DNA of 64,000 nucleotides from Dasyornis broadbenti (taxonomy: Eukaryota > Chordata > Aves > Passeriformes > Dasyornithidae). The position numbers were made by a program, and so were the translations under genes. The DNA lies in contig VZRN01004407.1 of NCBI GenBank assembly GCA_013397935.1, forward strand, positions 5,593,233-5,657,232, given 5' to 3'. This document shows positions 33,853-45,809 of the stretch, piece after piece (positions within the stretch are counted from its first letter, which is position 1; each line of letters opens with the position of its first letter). The notes beneath the pieces were generated by a model. That model saw only the letters and a list, made by a program, of their open reading frames with translations, was not told where the DNA came from and did not search any database.

Positions 33853-36769
33853 ATTTATGCTAGCTCCTTAATGTCTTTTTATTTTTTTTTTAAATATTCT
33901 GCTAGTTATATGGGCTATCTTGAAACAGTTTCCTCTGTAATTCATCCAGAGATTTGCCTAGAAGGGATTAAATGTATAAATCTCAACCTTGTTATCACGT
34001 AATTTCATGGTTTGTTTTACCTTCAAAAAGAAATGTCTTTAAGCCCATGAAAGTAATTTCTTGCATAGTCATTAGATCTGCACTTAATCACATGCACAGT
34101 TTTGAAGGTTCTCTACCAGATTTTCTTTACTGCTGAGAGATATCTCTGACACCGAGGTGAAGTCATATTTAACATGGAGCATTTGGGTATTTCTCTCCTG
34201 AACATTTCAAAGATCTATGTAACACTCAGATGGAGTGGGTGGGACTGCTGCTGGTGGTTGAAGGTATATACCATGCTTCACATTTAGATTAGCCAGATGT
34301 TTAGAAATGAAAGACCAGCAGCAGATAAGACTATCAAATTGCTATATATAACATTCAGCACCTTAATACGCTGCAACATGGTGCTTTAGAAGTAATAAAA
34401 GTCACACAAGTTTTTTCTGAAGTATTTAGGTTATGCAGGTCTACTCTACCTTGTGCTCAGTCACTTAGGCTCTTTTGAAAAACTTTCTCGGAATAATTTA
34501 GAAAAAAGCTTTAATAACCAAAAGCAAATAACTTAATCATTAGTTAATAAATAATAATCTTACTTGTTTAGCTAAACTGAAGCAAGCGGTCCCAGTTATT
34601 TAACCAAACAACTTAATTAATTTCTGAGTTGAGAACTGCTAACGATTCCCTTTCTCTTTTACCCAGACACGCACTCTGAACTCTCATACAGAAGGTATAA
34701 GGGCAGGGAAATTGCTGTCTCCTGTCACCCCTGTGCTACATAAATCGCTATCACACACTCATTCTTGATCAAAGACCAGGATTCAGTCTTGCATATCAAG
34801 AAAAGGATTTTGGTCTCTGTGCACAGAAGATCAGCAAACTGACACTAATAAAACAACTCCTCTAACTTGGAGTGTGCTTAACTTTTAACAAATAACTTGC
34901 TTGTCTAGAAAATGGTTTTATATACCTGGTGTTTCCTTTGCTTTTTTGTTAACTCAGATTTATTATATCTGGCATGTACCTTTTAATTTCTTTTTCCTGC
35001 TGTGATATCACTGACTGAAACAGGGTACTCCTCACTAGAGTAAGTATTATGAAAGAGGATGAAATCATCATGATATAGATACTAATGTAAACCAGAACCG
35101 AGGAATAAAATCACTGCTTTGAAAAACCAATCACTGAAAGGTCTAAAAACTTGCTATACCTAACTTCACTAAAAGAATGAAATTTTAGGAAGACATTCTT
35201 CTCTCAACATCCATCATGACACAAACATCATGCTCCTACTCTACTTCATCAAAGAAACTTGTGGTCAAAAACAATTTAAAAAAAATTTTACCATTATTGA
35301 TTTTGATATCAAGATAGGTATAAACACTATGGAGACATTTCTGAGTTTAATTCTGTGGAGGAAAAGAAAATGCACCTGTCTCTCGCTAATGTCTATAGGT
35401 GCACTTTTATTTTTGTATTTTTAATATTTATTTAAATATATGTAAAACAGATTCAATTGCTAGCAAGCAATAGGAATTATTATATTTTCTATGAAAATTC
35501 AGTAGAGACAATATTAAAATATACAAATAAAATAAACAAATTTACAAGAATAAATTTTCAAGCAATTCAGTTTAACATATAAAATGCTTCCATTTATTTT
35601 CTGCTGCATTCTGAGTTCTCATGTCAGTCACCAGTTCTGCAAGAATCTTAGTCTTTTTCTTCTAATTTCATGTTTACCCCGTTTGAAACATATTATTTTG
35701 ATTAAAAAAAAAGTACAAAAAAAATTTGTAACTTCCATATAAATACCAGTGAAACCCCAGTGACTCTGCAACGTCACTTTTAAGAATTCATCCATTCCCA
35801 TGGAGAAAATATAATTGCAGCATTCTTTTCTACAAGAAATTTGATGATAACATGGAGAAAGCATTGTGGAGAGGTAAATTATTAAAGAAAATTAGAGCCA
35901 TTTAAAAATAGCAAAGTATTTCATATTGCACCAATGGAACTGATTGCTTCAGAAGAGCAGGTACCGCACAGGGATCGAGCATTTACCTTCTCTCTACAGG
36001 GACTTGTACTACTTTTTGGTATGGTCTATATCTACTGCAATGTAAAAGCTATATTGTGAGAGCTACTTTCTTAGAGAAGATTCTGTTCCTATAGGAATGT
36101 TTTAATACAGAAACTGTATCCAATTCTAGTTATATCTGTTTATGAAAGATCCATAGCGTGCAGGTGAAGAAATTTTCACCAGCATGTCACAAAGCAGGAT
36201 GGGTCTCCAGCCATGCAATCATGAAATTTGTTAAATTAGGAGGGAAAAAGATTTAATTAGCCATTACAGTTACCCTTCTCCTATATTGAAAAAAATTCTG
36301 GCAGCAGAGTTGTCCTTACACTCTTTTGCCCTGGAGATTTCACAATGTTCCTCCTATTCATCTGCCTTGCCCCATATTCTTAAGGAAGTTATTTCTGACT
36401 GAAAAAAAAATCATTGTTTTGAACTTAATAGCCACAGGTCTGAAGTCTCCTTTGCAACTCTGACAAAGTTGCGGGACAACTTCAGTCTTAGTCATCACAA
36501 AAAAAATAAAGAAAGAGTTATAGAAATGACTATGTCCGTGTTTTGTTCAAAAACTGAATATGACCTGTTCATGAGTAGCACGCTCATTCTGACAGCAGGA
36601 TGGGCATTAGTAAAAGACATAATTTAGTCCAGCTCAGACATTGGCCTGTTTTATTTAACAAAGTTGTCAAATACAGGGTTAATTTACTGTCACTTGGTGA
36701 TGAGATCCATATGGGGTAAACTAAAGCTGGGAACATATATGCTAGTGATGGGGTTATTTAATGGTTAAG

Positions 36770-37090
36770 AAGGGATGTCTAGCTAAAAATTAACAGAGAA
36801 AACAGTTTATACAATTATTAACTGAAGACTAGATAATGAATGCAAGGTAAAAAATAATTAAAATGGTGAATAATTACCAAGGGAATGAACTAATAATTAA
36901 CTCAGAAAAGAAATGAATTTGTGTAGGTTACCTTAAGAGTAGCTAATATGTAAATCTGGTTATGGGTGGTTAACATACATTGAATTTACAAAGTGATCAA
37001 TGAATGAAAAAATTAATGATTGATGGGGATATACCAATTAACCTAAATTAATAAGTAATGAGTCATTAATTAGTTAAACCTGATAGCTTG
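36770..37090. promoter_or_regulatory. Candidate regulatory block dense in TAAT/ATTA cores
   Basis: Repeated AATTAA, ATTAAC, TAATTA, TAATGA and ATTAGTTAA words occur on both strands without a regular period, ending in GAGTCATTAATTAGTTAAACC near 37060-37080. This is compatible with clustered homeodomain sites. AT-rich composition alone could produce much of it, so this is inference. Confidence 0.2.
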
Positions 37091-39965
37091 GTGAGGAACT
37101 GCAGCTTCTTAACTGTACAAGTACACTTTTTTTTTTTTTTTAATGTTATCATAGCTTGAATGACTCTTGGATTTATACTAGTTCTGCCAACTTTAAGCAA
37201 ACATTTTAAGTTTTGGAGTGCTGAGACACATAAAGACTTTCTTTATTTATACACATCACAGCTCATTGTTCACTCTTGGGAATGTGTATTTGATAAACGA
37301 AAACAAAATTATTTTGAAATACATGTTGCTATTTTCCCCAGCCAAATTAGAAACATCCTGCCCTTATGTTCAACAAACACAGTGGAGTGTTCACATGTAA
37401 AGGTTTCTTCTTGCATATGTACAATTTGTCAGGTAGTTTATGAATATTTACATATTAATTGGCCTGACATCTGTCATAATTGCATATTAATTATTTTTGT
37501 TTTCATCAGATAATTGATTTATTATACTGCTGTCTGCAGTTCTAGGGGAACATTCCTGAGGGACAATGCATGCATACACACAGATTTGGTCTTCTGCCTA
37601 CAGCACTCATCTACTGATGATCTAAAAATGTTTTGCTGTTTTTTTTTTTTTAAGAAGAAAGAGTTGCATTTTAGAATTTGATCCAGTGCTTGTCAAGAGT
37701 CAGCTGAAAGACATCCATCGATTTCAGTGAGCTTCAGCTCAGGCCTGTAGTCAATGTAACAAACCATTTCAGAAAAAGCAGAATGACAAAAATCAATGGG
37801 CTTTTTGATTTTGGATCAATGGAGAATTACAATTTCAGTATATAAATTATACAGGAAGAGGAGGTTAAATTACAGATGTGGGAGAGTAGCAGACATTCTG
37901 AAATGTGCACTGATTCTGCATAGAGATGGTAAACTGCAAATGAGCAGAAATAACATTCAGATTCTTAATTCACTGAAAGGCAACACTTAAAAGGAATCAC
38001 TAAATATATGAGCTTCACTGAACAGTATGAGTGCTTTTTGATGAGACAAACACGCTTTGTGCAGTGTCCAAAAACAGGTCAAGCAAACATATCGCTGTAG
38101 TGTAGCAAGGGGCTATAGGAAATATATCCAGGAAAACTTGGAGGAGGCAAGGAAATGCTAGACCCTGCTTAAACCCAACCAGCCCAGGAAAATCTGAGAG
38201 CACTGGTTCCTGTCAGAGCAGACCTCTAACAGTGTATGTTATGAGAGCAGTGACATGCTGACCACTTGACAGAAGTATAAACATTTTCAAAAGAAGGTTC
38301 TCCCACCCAAATCTGACTGATTTCAGACAAAAAGAAAAGCCTGCATTTTTAGCACCTTCCCACCCCTGGAGGAGTGGGAAAAAACAAGTGTTTGTATTAC
38401 TGGCACAAGAAAACCGGTCCACAGCTCACATAAAAAGCCTGAGCATGATGTTCTCGTGACATGAGTCAGCCTGGAGAATCCATTTCAGCAGGGTATTCCC
38501 TTTGTGCTGATTGGGAGAGGAGGAGAAGAAGGAAACAGCTTTGGAAGTGATCCCAAGCCAGAGCTGTAAGGAAGGCATGGCAGAGGAGTCTGGAGATGGA
38601 AAGCAAATTGCTTCAAAAGGGCCATTTTCATGTTCAAAACAATGAGCATCCAACAATTTGCCAGTTATGGCTCGTCTGATGCCTAAATCTCTCCACACTT
38701 TTCCCCAGAAAGGTTACTTTTATCCAACATCAGCCTTATAAACATAAGCTAGCTGAAGTTTCAACCATTTGAAATCCAGGTGCACAAGAAGCTGCTTATC
38801 TGCATCTCCCCCATATTATGAAAGGCAGGAATGAGAAAAGCCTTGGCAATATTCTGTCATTACCACATGGCAATTAGGCTGCTATATATATTTCACTTGA
38901 CATTTCATTGATATAGCCACTTCCAGTAAGTTGTATTACATCTTTGAACTGGCCTATCCTAACGGAGCCTAGCATGGATTTGGATTGGCACCAATATCAC
39001 TTCAAACCCTGCCAGGTCCCTCAGCCATTCCATTTGTAACTTTCACATCATTTCTCATTCACAGTTTAGACCTTGAGCAGAAAGGAACTGCATGGCAGCC
39101 TGCCAAAAGAAGTGTTTATTGTTTATAAATTATGAACAACGTGTGCATTTCTGCAATTGGCAGTTTCTATCTTAACCAAAGCAAGCTTTATTTATAGAAA
39201 ATTAGAACGTCTTGTTTTGTCCTATGTTATGGCAGATTGTCTTAGATGAAACAAACCATATGTACGAGCCACATTAAAAACTAAGCCTTAGTTTGTCCAG
39301 ACCCAAAGGGTACATTCTAGTTCTTGCATTATTAAAAGTCATTACCACTAATTAGGATACAGAAGTAATATTTTATACATATCTAGTGGGAACCTGGTTA
39401 CTTGTCATGACATTGGCAATTTTTCTAAATAAGTCTTGATGTTTGCAGTATCATCTGACTTCAGCGCAAATCCACAAATGGAAAATGACAAATCAGATAC
39501 TAAACCTGAATGCTGAAAATATTACTGAAAAAGTAATCTTAAAAATGTTTCTGCTACATTTATTTTGTCTAAAAGTAACATCAGAAATCCATGCACAAAA
39601 TAGAAGTTCACTAATTTCCTGATTTTCTTTTTAAAATCTTGTCTATTGTTCTGTTTGTTATAAAGAGACTCTAAAGAATCACAAGAGAGGGCTGTTATGA
39701 GAACACCTGCAGTAGTGATAGAAATATTTAATAGCTCTGAAGTATTAATTTCCAAATAAAAGCTTGAAACGGTGATTTCAGTCCCAGCAATATTTGAAAA
39801 TAATGAGAAACAATTACTAGATGCATTGATAAATATCTTGGGAAAGTATTGTGATTTTTTAAGGACTGGTACAATATGGTTTATTTTAAAAGCTAACATA
39901 CCTAAAGTGTATCTTGACTGCATAATACAAGTTTAAAGCAATCACCTATACAAAGAAAGAGCTGG

Positions 39966-40050
39966 AATGGAAGTGGGAAACAAATGGAATAGAGGAAAAG
40001 GAAGAGGAGAATAAAAGGAAAAGACAGAGAGAGAGAGAGAACAAAAGAGT
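39966..40050 (+). repeat. Purine-rich tract with (AG)n core
   Basis: About 85 bp almost all A and G, containing an uninterrupted (AG)n run at 40026-40040. Such homopurine tracts can form triplex DNA; no function is implied. Confidence 0.8.
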
Positions 40051-41848
40051 ATCTTAAACCACTCTCATCCTATCTTTCTGCAAGTTGTAGAAGACATGAT
40101 CAGGAGAGAAATGGTAGAAAGGACTGGTTTGGAAGGTTATATAACACAGCATGAAACAGGTAAGAGTAGGAGTCCTCACAGAGTTTTGTAAGGAGACTGC
40201 TGAGACAGGCAGGAGCGCTCCGTCCCTGCTGCCAGGAGGCACAGCCCCACGCTGCTGCACCTGCATGGCACCACCCTCACCGCATCACTGCTCTCCAAAC
40301 GGGCTGGGAGTACAAAAACATGCTAGCTGCTCTTTGGGTTTATTTTTTTTTTCCTTGGTCTGGAATCAAGAAGATTATGGGGGCAATGGTGACTGTAGGA
40401 AACACCTGTATGATGGTAAAGGGGAATCCATGATTACAAAGGAAATTTCTCCCCCCAGTTTCATGGATGGAAGTTACCCAGTCTGGGAGTTGATTGTGTT
40501 GCCAGCCCAGCCAAAATACAGCTCTGGGGCAAGGAGAGCAGCAGCAAGCAGTGCACAGACACTCGTGCAATGGGTGCCCTGAGCTCCAGCCTGGCATGTT
40601 CCCACACATGCCAAGGAAAAGCTCATCCAGGCTCCACAGCTGGTGCATGGCAGGAATGGTGGAGCATGAAGCCCACCTTGCACTAGCTGCAAAACTGCTG
40701 GAAAAAATGGAGAATTAGGAGTTAACAGGATAAGGGAGAAGGTGGGAAAGCAAGATCTGTGGAGATGTGAACATCATGCCACAGCCCTTTTGGTACCTGT
40801 ATTATGTTTTGTTCTCATATAGAGGAGTATGTCACAGCTCATCTCCTGTATTAAATAAACAGATCTGGGAATAATACCTTCTCTCTCTTCTCTACAAGCT
40901 TGACAGGTTTCATTTTAACACTGTTTTCACTTCCACCCTCCTGGAAAGTGAACTCAGAAGGTAGCTGCTCCAGAACCTTCTATCCAAGATCAAACCAAGA
41001 GATAGACAAGCACAAGTAAAAGAAATTAAGTGTGATTTATATAAATATATCAGCAGATTTTACAAATATATCAGCATAATTTGAGCCTGACTTTGCAGCA
41101 TTTCCAGCCATACATGCACATAAACAATTTTGTCCTAGTCTCTGAAAAACACAATTTTAAGCAACTTGAAGACCAAAACTTTTAACACCTTTTAATCTCT
41201 ACGTGTATCAGCTGCGTACACTTAGAAATTTCTCTGTTACTGAGCACACCTGGAGCTCATGAGAGAGCACAGCACTGAGACAGTGGTGCTCTGCCTGGGA
41301 GGTAGCACGATTTTTAAAAAGTACGTAATTTAAAGTAAAAAAAAAAATACTATGCCATGGCCTTCCTACATGCCTCAGAATATTTTAATATCCCTGTTGG
41401 GGGTTTCTAAGTGGCAACTGTTTTAATACAGACAGCATATTTATAGCCTTTATATCTCCCTGTGTGTCATATTCTCCACAAGCGAGGCAGCTACTGAACA
41501 TATCTGGACTTTGGTCCCATTTTGGCCCCGTTTGATTAATTCGATCTCTCGGTAGCCAGTAATTATAGATATATATATAACCTTTAGCTTTCCAGTGATA
41601 TGTATGGTTGCACCTCTCCTCTCTTCTGTAAAATCCTTTAGCTGAGTGTTGTGAATTCATTCCTCTTTCGGGGATAATGCATGTCTCAGTGTTTCTGCGA
41701 GGGTACAGATCAGGGGCTATGGTGCTAATTTAGCATCAGCATCACTACTGGAGAAACAGTTATACTCTGTATTGACTAATTTTTCTCCTGTGACTGTATT
41801 GAACCTGCTCCTCAACCTTTTCTTCACAGAATGCCATCACCATCTAAG

Positions 41849-41982
41849 TAATACATCATCAGTGCAGTTCACTCTGATGATGTATTATACTAACATATCA
41901 TTAGTGCAACAGCAGAGCAAGGCGCTTTGATGATGTATTAATGCAATACATCATCGGAATGAGTCACTCCGATGATGTATAA
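41849..41982. repeat. Array of three related palindromic units
   Basis: Five copies of GATGATGTATT or its complement lie within 134 bp. Unit 1 (41849-41887, 39 bp) has perfect 14-bp arms, TAATACATCATCAG and CTGATGATGTATTA, around an 11-base loop. Unit 2 (41891-41940) has a right arm identical to unit 1 over 13 bases and a left arm matching unit 1 at 15 of 18 (the three differences are all C/T), around a longer middle. Unit 3 (41944-41982, 39 bp) contains a 35-bp palindrome at 41946-41980 with one mismatched pair, centred on TGAGTCA, and aligns to unit 1 at 29 of 39 positions. The units are separated by 3-bp spacers (TAC, ATG). The right arm of unit 2 and left arm of unit 3 form an extra 11-bp stem with a 5-base loop (41929-41955). 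No open frame, transposase or known element is recognisable. It could be a multiplied hairpin from fold-back replication, a tiny MITE-like element or a protein-binding cluster. Confidence 0.9.
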
Positions 41983-44900
41983 CTCAAAAGATGGTACTAT
42001 CCAGGGAAACATGGACATTCAATAAATCAGGAACAACATTAAAGAATAAAATCTAGGACATCTTCTAAGGAAAAACAAAGCTTCAGAAAGCTTTGAATGA
42101 ATATAGCATGAGGTTTTCCTTAAAACAAAAGCAAACAAACAAAAATAGAAAGAGGTGGAATACAAATTGTCATATTAATTTTATCAGGAATGTAGACTTT
42201 TGTAGAGTACAATTACCATGAAATTCAAATTTGAATTCTCTTCTGCAATGACACAAGATATATGCAGGGCATTTTAAGTTAGTGAAAGATGATGCGATAC
42301 AATTGGTAGTGTAATCTCTTGAGACTTATCATATCCTACCTGGGAGCAGAGAAAAAAATGAAGCAAATGCAAAAACCCTAAGTCTCTTCCGTGCAAAAAT
42401 AAAGGTTGAAACTTTTGTAAACTGAAAGGAGCAGTTAAAATTTAGCATTAAGATTTACTACACACTTTACATAAATCTAACAAATCAGCCTATTGACAGT
42501 AGTGCAAGCAGAAATGGCAAACTTTAAATAAGTATAGCACTGAGGATTAAAAGACACTTAGCCATAAATAGTTATATAAATATACTAGTCCTGTAGATAT
42601 AGTTAATAGGAAAAAAAAGCACATATCCATTGATTTACACAACTGATTTCAACCTACCAAATGTCAAATCCTAAATAGAGCAACTTTTCGTAAGAAAGCC
42701 ACTAAGTGCAATTCTGAGTTACTTGCAAAATTTATAAGAAAGTTTAATCAACAAATTAAAAAAAAAAAAAAAGGTCTGAATTTTAACATCCTGAATAAAC
42801 CCATTATGAAACAACAGTGCCTCACTGGTCAGAGAAAATTTATGTTTGGGGGAAAAAAAAAAAGACAGAGGTTCTTCTCTTACTTGTCCTTCAGGTTTTA
42901 TGACAGGGCCAGAAAATAACCATTGTACAAAATATCAGCTGGCACTCAGCTTAAACAGTGAAAGCCTTCTCTGATGTTATGTGCTTATTTTTGTGTTTCT
43001 TACTCAAACAAACAACCGGCTTTTGCTTACACATGCTCAAACATGCAGACACCCTACCCACCACATACCTTAATGTGCTTAAAAGGGGGTAATGTCCTAG
43101 CAAGTCTTTTATACCCTGAGACCTATTGTTCAGCAACAGCTCTGCAAATCCCCGTCATGAGAACAGATAGATTTTTGTTGATGTTTTTTTGTTTTGTTTT
43201 AAATTGGCCTCAGCTGCATTTGATTGCTCCAAGCTTGTGGAGATTTTCCAGCTGAGGCCCTGCAATCCCCATTAGGATTTAACTCCTCAGTCTCACTTTC
43301 CCCAGCTTCCCAAATCCCAGTTCTGCTGCTACAAATAATGAATGTGCTCATATGTGTGTGTAGGAATGACAGAGAGAAAATCTCAGTGTTTCAGTGGTAA
43401 CCTTTGTGTTGAGTCTTTGTGTTCAGAGGGAAGCCTGGTGCTCCCTGCAGGTGCTCATTGCAGGACTTGCTGAGCCCTCTCCATGGCCCAAGCACAGTCC
43501 CATCAGACTTCGCTGGCTGTCATCACTCTGAGCAAAACTCTGGCATTTCAAGTCATCCCAGGCACTTTATGAAATAAATCACTTTTCTTGAAGCATTTCA
43601 AATAATTGCGGTCTGTAGAAGGAAAATATATTTAAAACCTATTGGAAAGACCCTGAATATGGAACAGAACTGGTAAATATTGATGAGACAGAGGAAGTGG
43701 GGCTGATCTGCAGAGGCTTGTTTCCAAATATCAGCTTACTTCAGCCTGCAACCCACACTTGGGGATCACTGGCCCCATCCCAGCAGCCCGACACACAGAA
43801 CCAAAGCTGGAGGTGCTCTGGGACTGGAGAACTTCCCCAGCAGCCCTGGCCAGCTGGCATCCACTACAGAGGCAGTGGCTGCCTCTGGGGCATGGGGCAC
43901 AGAGTCACAGAAAGAGCACATCCTCCCTCCCGTGCCGCTCTCTGTCTGCTGATAATAATGTGAGTAAATGTCACAGTCTGCAGCAAGTTGCTGCACTGCT
44001 GTTTGGGTTGAAAGCCAGGCATGCTGATTCAGAGCTGCAGGCCAGGCTGATGTTAGCCACAGCACAGGGCATGCTGGGGTTAGAGAAGAGTCCATTCTGT
44101 CAATAAAACACAGTTGCCCAGAGGGGCATAAAAAGCATACAGGGCTCTTAAATGCCTCATCAGTAGCAAAGAGTGAAAGAAGCTTTTTTTGTTGTTAGCA
44201 AAATGTCCTTCCTATACTGTTTTAGACTAAACCAATCCTGCCCATGTTCGTAGGGAGTTGCTGTTCCTTACATGCATTTAAAACCCTCCCTAAAACTCAG
44301 CAATTTTCTAAGTGCTTTTGCTGGCTAACAGCTACATTTTTCTCTTTCCTTTTGTGTCCTTGTGTGTTCATGACACTGTATGAAGTAAAAATATGCACTT
44401 TTGTGCAAAAAATTCAAACCAGTATGGAAGAACCGTGCTAATGTCTCTGTGTTTTAACCAGTGGGGCCAGGCCATGACTTCCCTCGTAACAAAGTATGTT
44501 GAGGCCGTTGTGTCAACAGAGAAAAAATGAGCTGAAATGCTCCCTGTAGCAGTATACCCTACACCATCTAGCCCTTTTTAATATGCATGAAAGTCAAACA
44601 TAGAGGAAAAAAAAAGAAAAGGCTGACCTAAAAAGACGGTATCAACTATGAAGTAATATCAAGGAATAAGGCCCCTCAAGTCCCACTTCTTTTGTGGATG
44701 TAGCTTTTTTTTTATTATTATTTTTTTAGGACACGGTTTTGTAAAATTACAAGTAGAAAAGAAGCCTTTTTCACTTGGCTTAATTTTTAATTGAAACCAT
44801 ACTACATTAAAATACAGACAGTAGTCAAGACACATAGATAAAGATCTTAATACCAAAGTCCTTGTCAAATTCAAGTGCAAATAAATTGGGAATATTAATT

Positions 44901-45753
44901 ACATCTTGTGTGAGTCAAGACCTAGTTATTTCTGCTAAATGTAAGAGAACTCTATTAATGAGACCGTGGTTTTATATTTATACAAGAGAAACATCTCTAA
45001 TGCCTCAATCTGTGGGGCAGGAGCACTTAAAATGAGTATATTTTAAGTAATTACTCACTCTTGATCCCTTAGTCTTCGTTACACCGGGCTGAAAATTGCT
45101 CAGTCTTTTCCTTCCTACTTTTAAGAAAAGGATTACTTTTTAGCTTCTATCTCTCATTCTGTATGTAATCAGTGATCCTGAAATCATGTCAAAGGACAGC
45201 CTCAAATGTAGTGAGGAAAATAGTCTATAAGCTCAATCCTAATAATTTGATTTCTACACCACACTAACTACTTTGTTAAACACTATGCTCTTGGGTTTGC
45301 TATTCTCTGAGAGGACTTTATACATTTTACTTTTTCTTCCAATTAAACCTATTGTAATTAAATTTTAAAAAGTTGCCATTTTATTGAGACTTTTTTCCTA
45401 ATACTCTTCTGAAATCTGGAAAATAACATCGACAGAGTAAAATGTAACACTCCCTCTTATTCAGCAGTGTTGCTCTTCCAACTGAGTGCACTATATAGCT
45501 CTAGACTCTGTAGGCAGAGCAAATTTACTTGGCTTTAATGAAGAGAATCCTGAATATATTTTTAATTTCAAACCAGTCTGAAGAGAGAATACATCTGAAA
45601 AAATTTTATTTAGACATTCAAGTTGGGGTGGTAAAGGCTGAGTCATTCAAGGAATTTAGTTCAGAATCATCTTTGTCATTATGCTAGTGTCTTTATATCA
45701 ATCAGAAATAGTCTCAAAGTCAAATTCTTTCTCTGGGCACTTGAACCTCGAAG
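41983..45753. other. Non-coding sequence with GC-richer middle, no gene seen
   Basis: AT-rich DNA with an A homopolymer near 42759-42772 and an inverted repeat at 43206-43259. A GC-richer stretch at about 43430-44110 has overlapping frames of 88-115 codons on both strands; their overlap and lack of domains argue against coding. Confidence 0.55.
43206..43259. repeat. Inverted repeat with nested hairpin
   Basis: GGCCTCAGCTG (43206-43216) and CAGCTGAGGCC (43249-43259) are perfect 11-bp complements. Within the 32-base interval lies a second stem, CTCCA (43227-43231) with TGGAG (43238-43242), around the palindrome CAAGCTTG. The fold is pre-miRNA-sized, but the 11-bp outer stem is short and the bases between the stems do not pair well. 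Confidence 0.75.
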
Positions 45754-45755
45754 TT

Positions 45756-45806
<51 letters not shown>

Positions 45807-45809
45807 TTT
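45754..45809 (+). repeat. (TTTA)n microsatellite
   Basis: About 14 uninterrupted TTTA/TTAT units. Pure enough to be polymorphic in length. It yields the artefactual repeating LFIY reading frame seen on the + strand. Confidence 0.97.

Larger units (their letters stand above)
32255..41848. other. AT-rich non-coding sequence, no gene seen
   Basis: Unique-looking DNA holding a C-rich run (33834-33852), a dense homeodomain-core region (about 36770-37090), T homopolymers near 37127-37141 and 37640-37651, a moderately GC-richer stretch (about 38015-38700), a purine-rich tract (39966-40050) and another GC-richer patch at about 40150-40720. Frames up to 143 codons (40151-40582, plus) occur in the GC-richer patch but overlap other frames on both strands and show no domain. 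Confidence 0.55.

Noticed and set aside
40151..40582. 143-codon + strand frame
   Set aside because: Overlapped by equally long antisense frames (40340-40648, 40474-40692); low-complexity Pro/Ser/Cys content typical of chance frames.
41849..41982. CRISPR-like array
   Set aside because: The short repeats alternate in orientation with no constant-length spacers, and the context is vertebrate nuclear DNA.
43697..44106. Overlapping 88-, 115- and 109-codon frames on both strands
   Set aside because: Mutually overlapping frames in a GC-richer patch with no domain in any of them.
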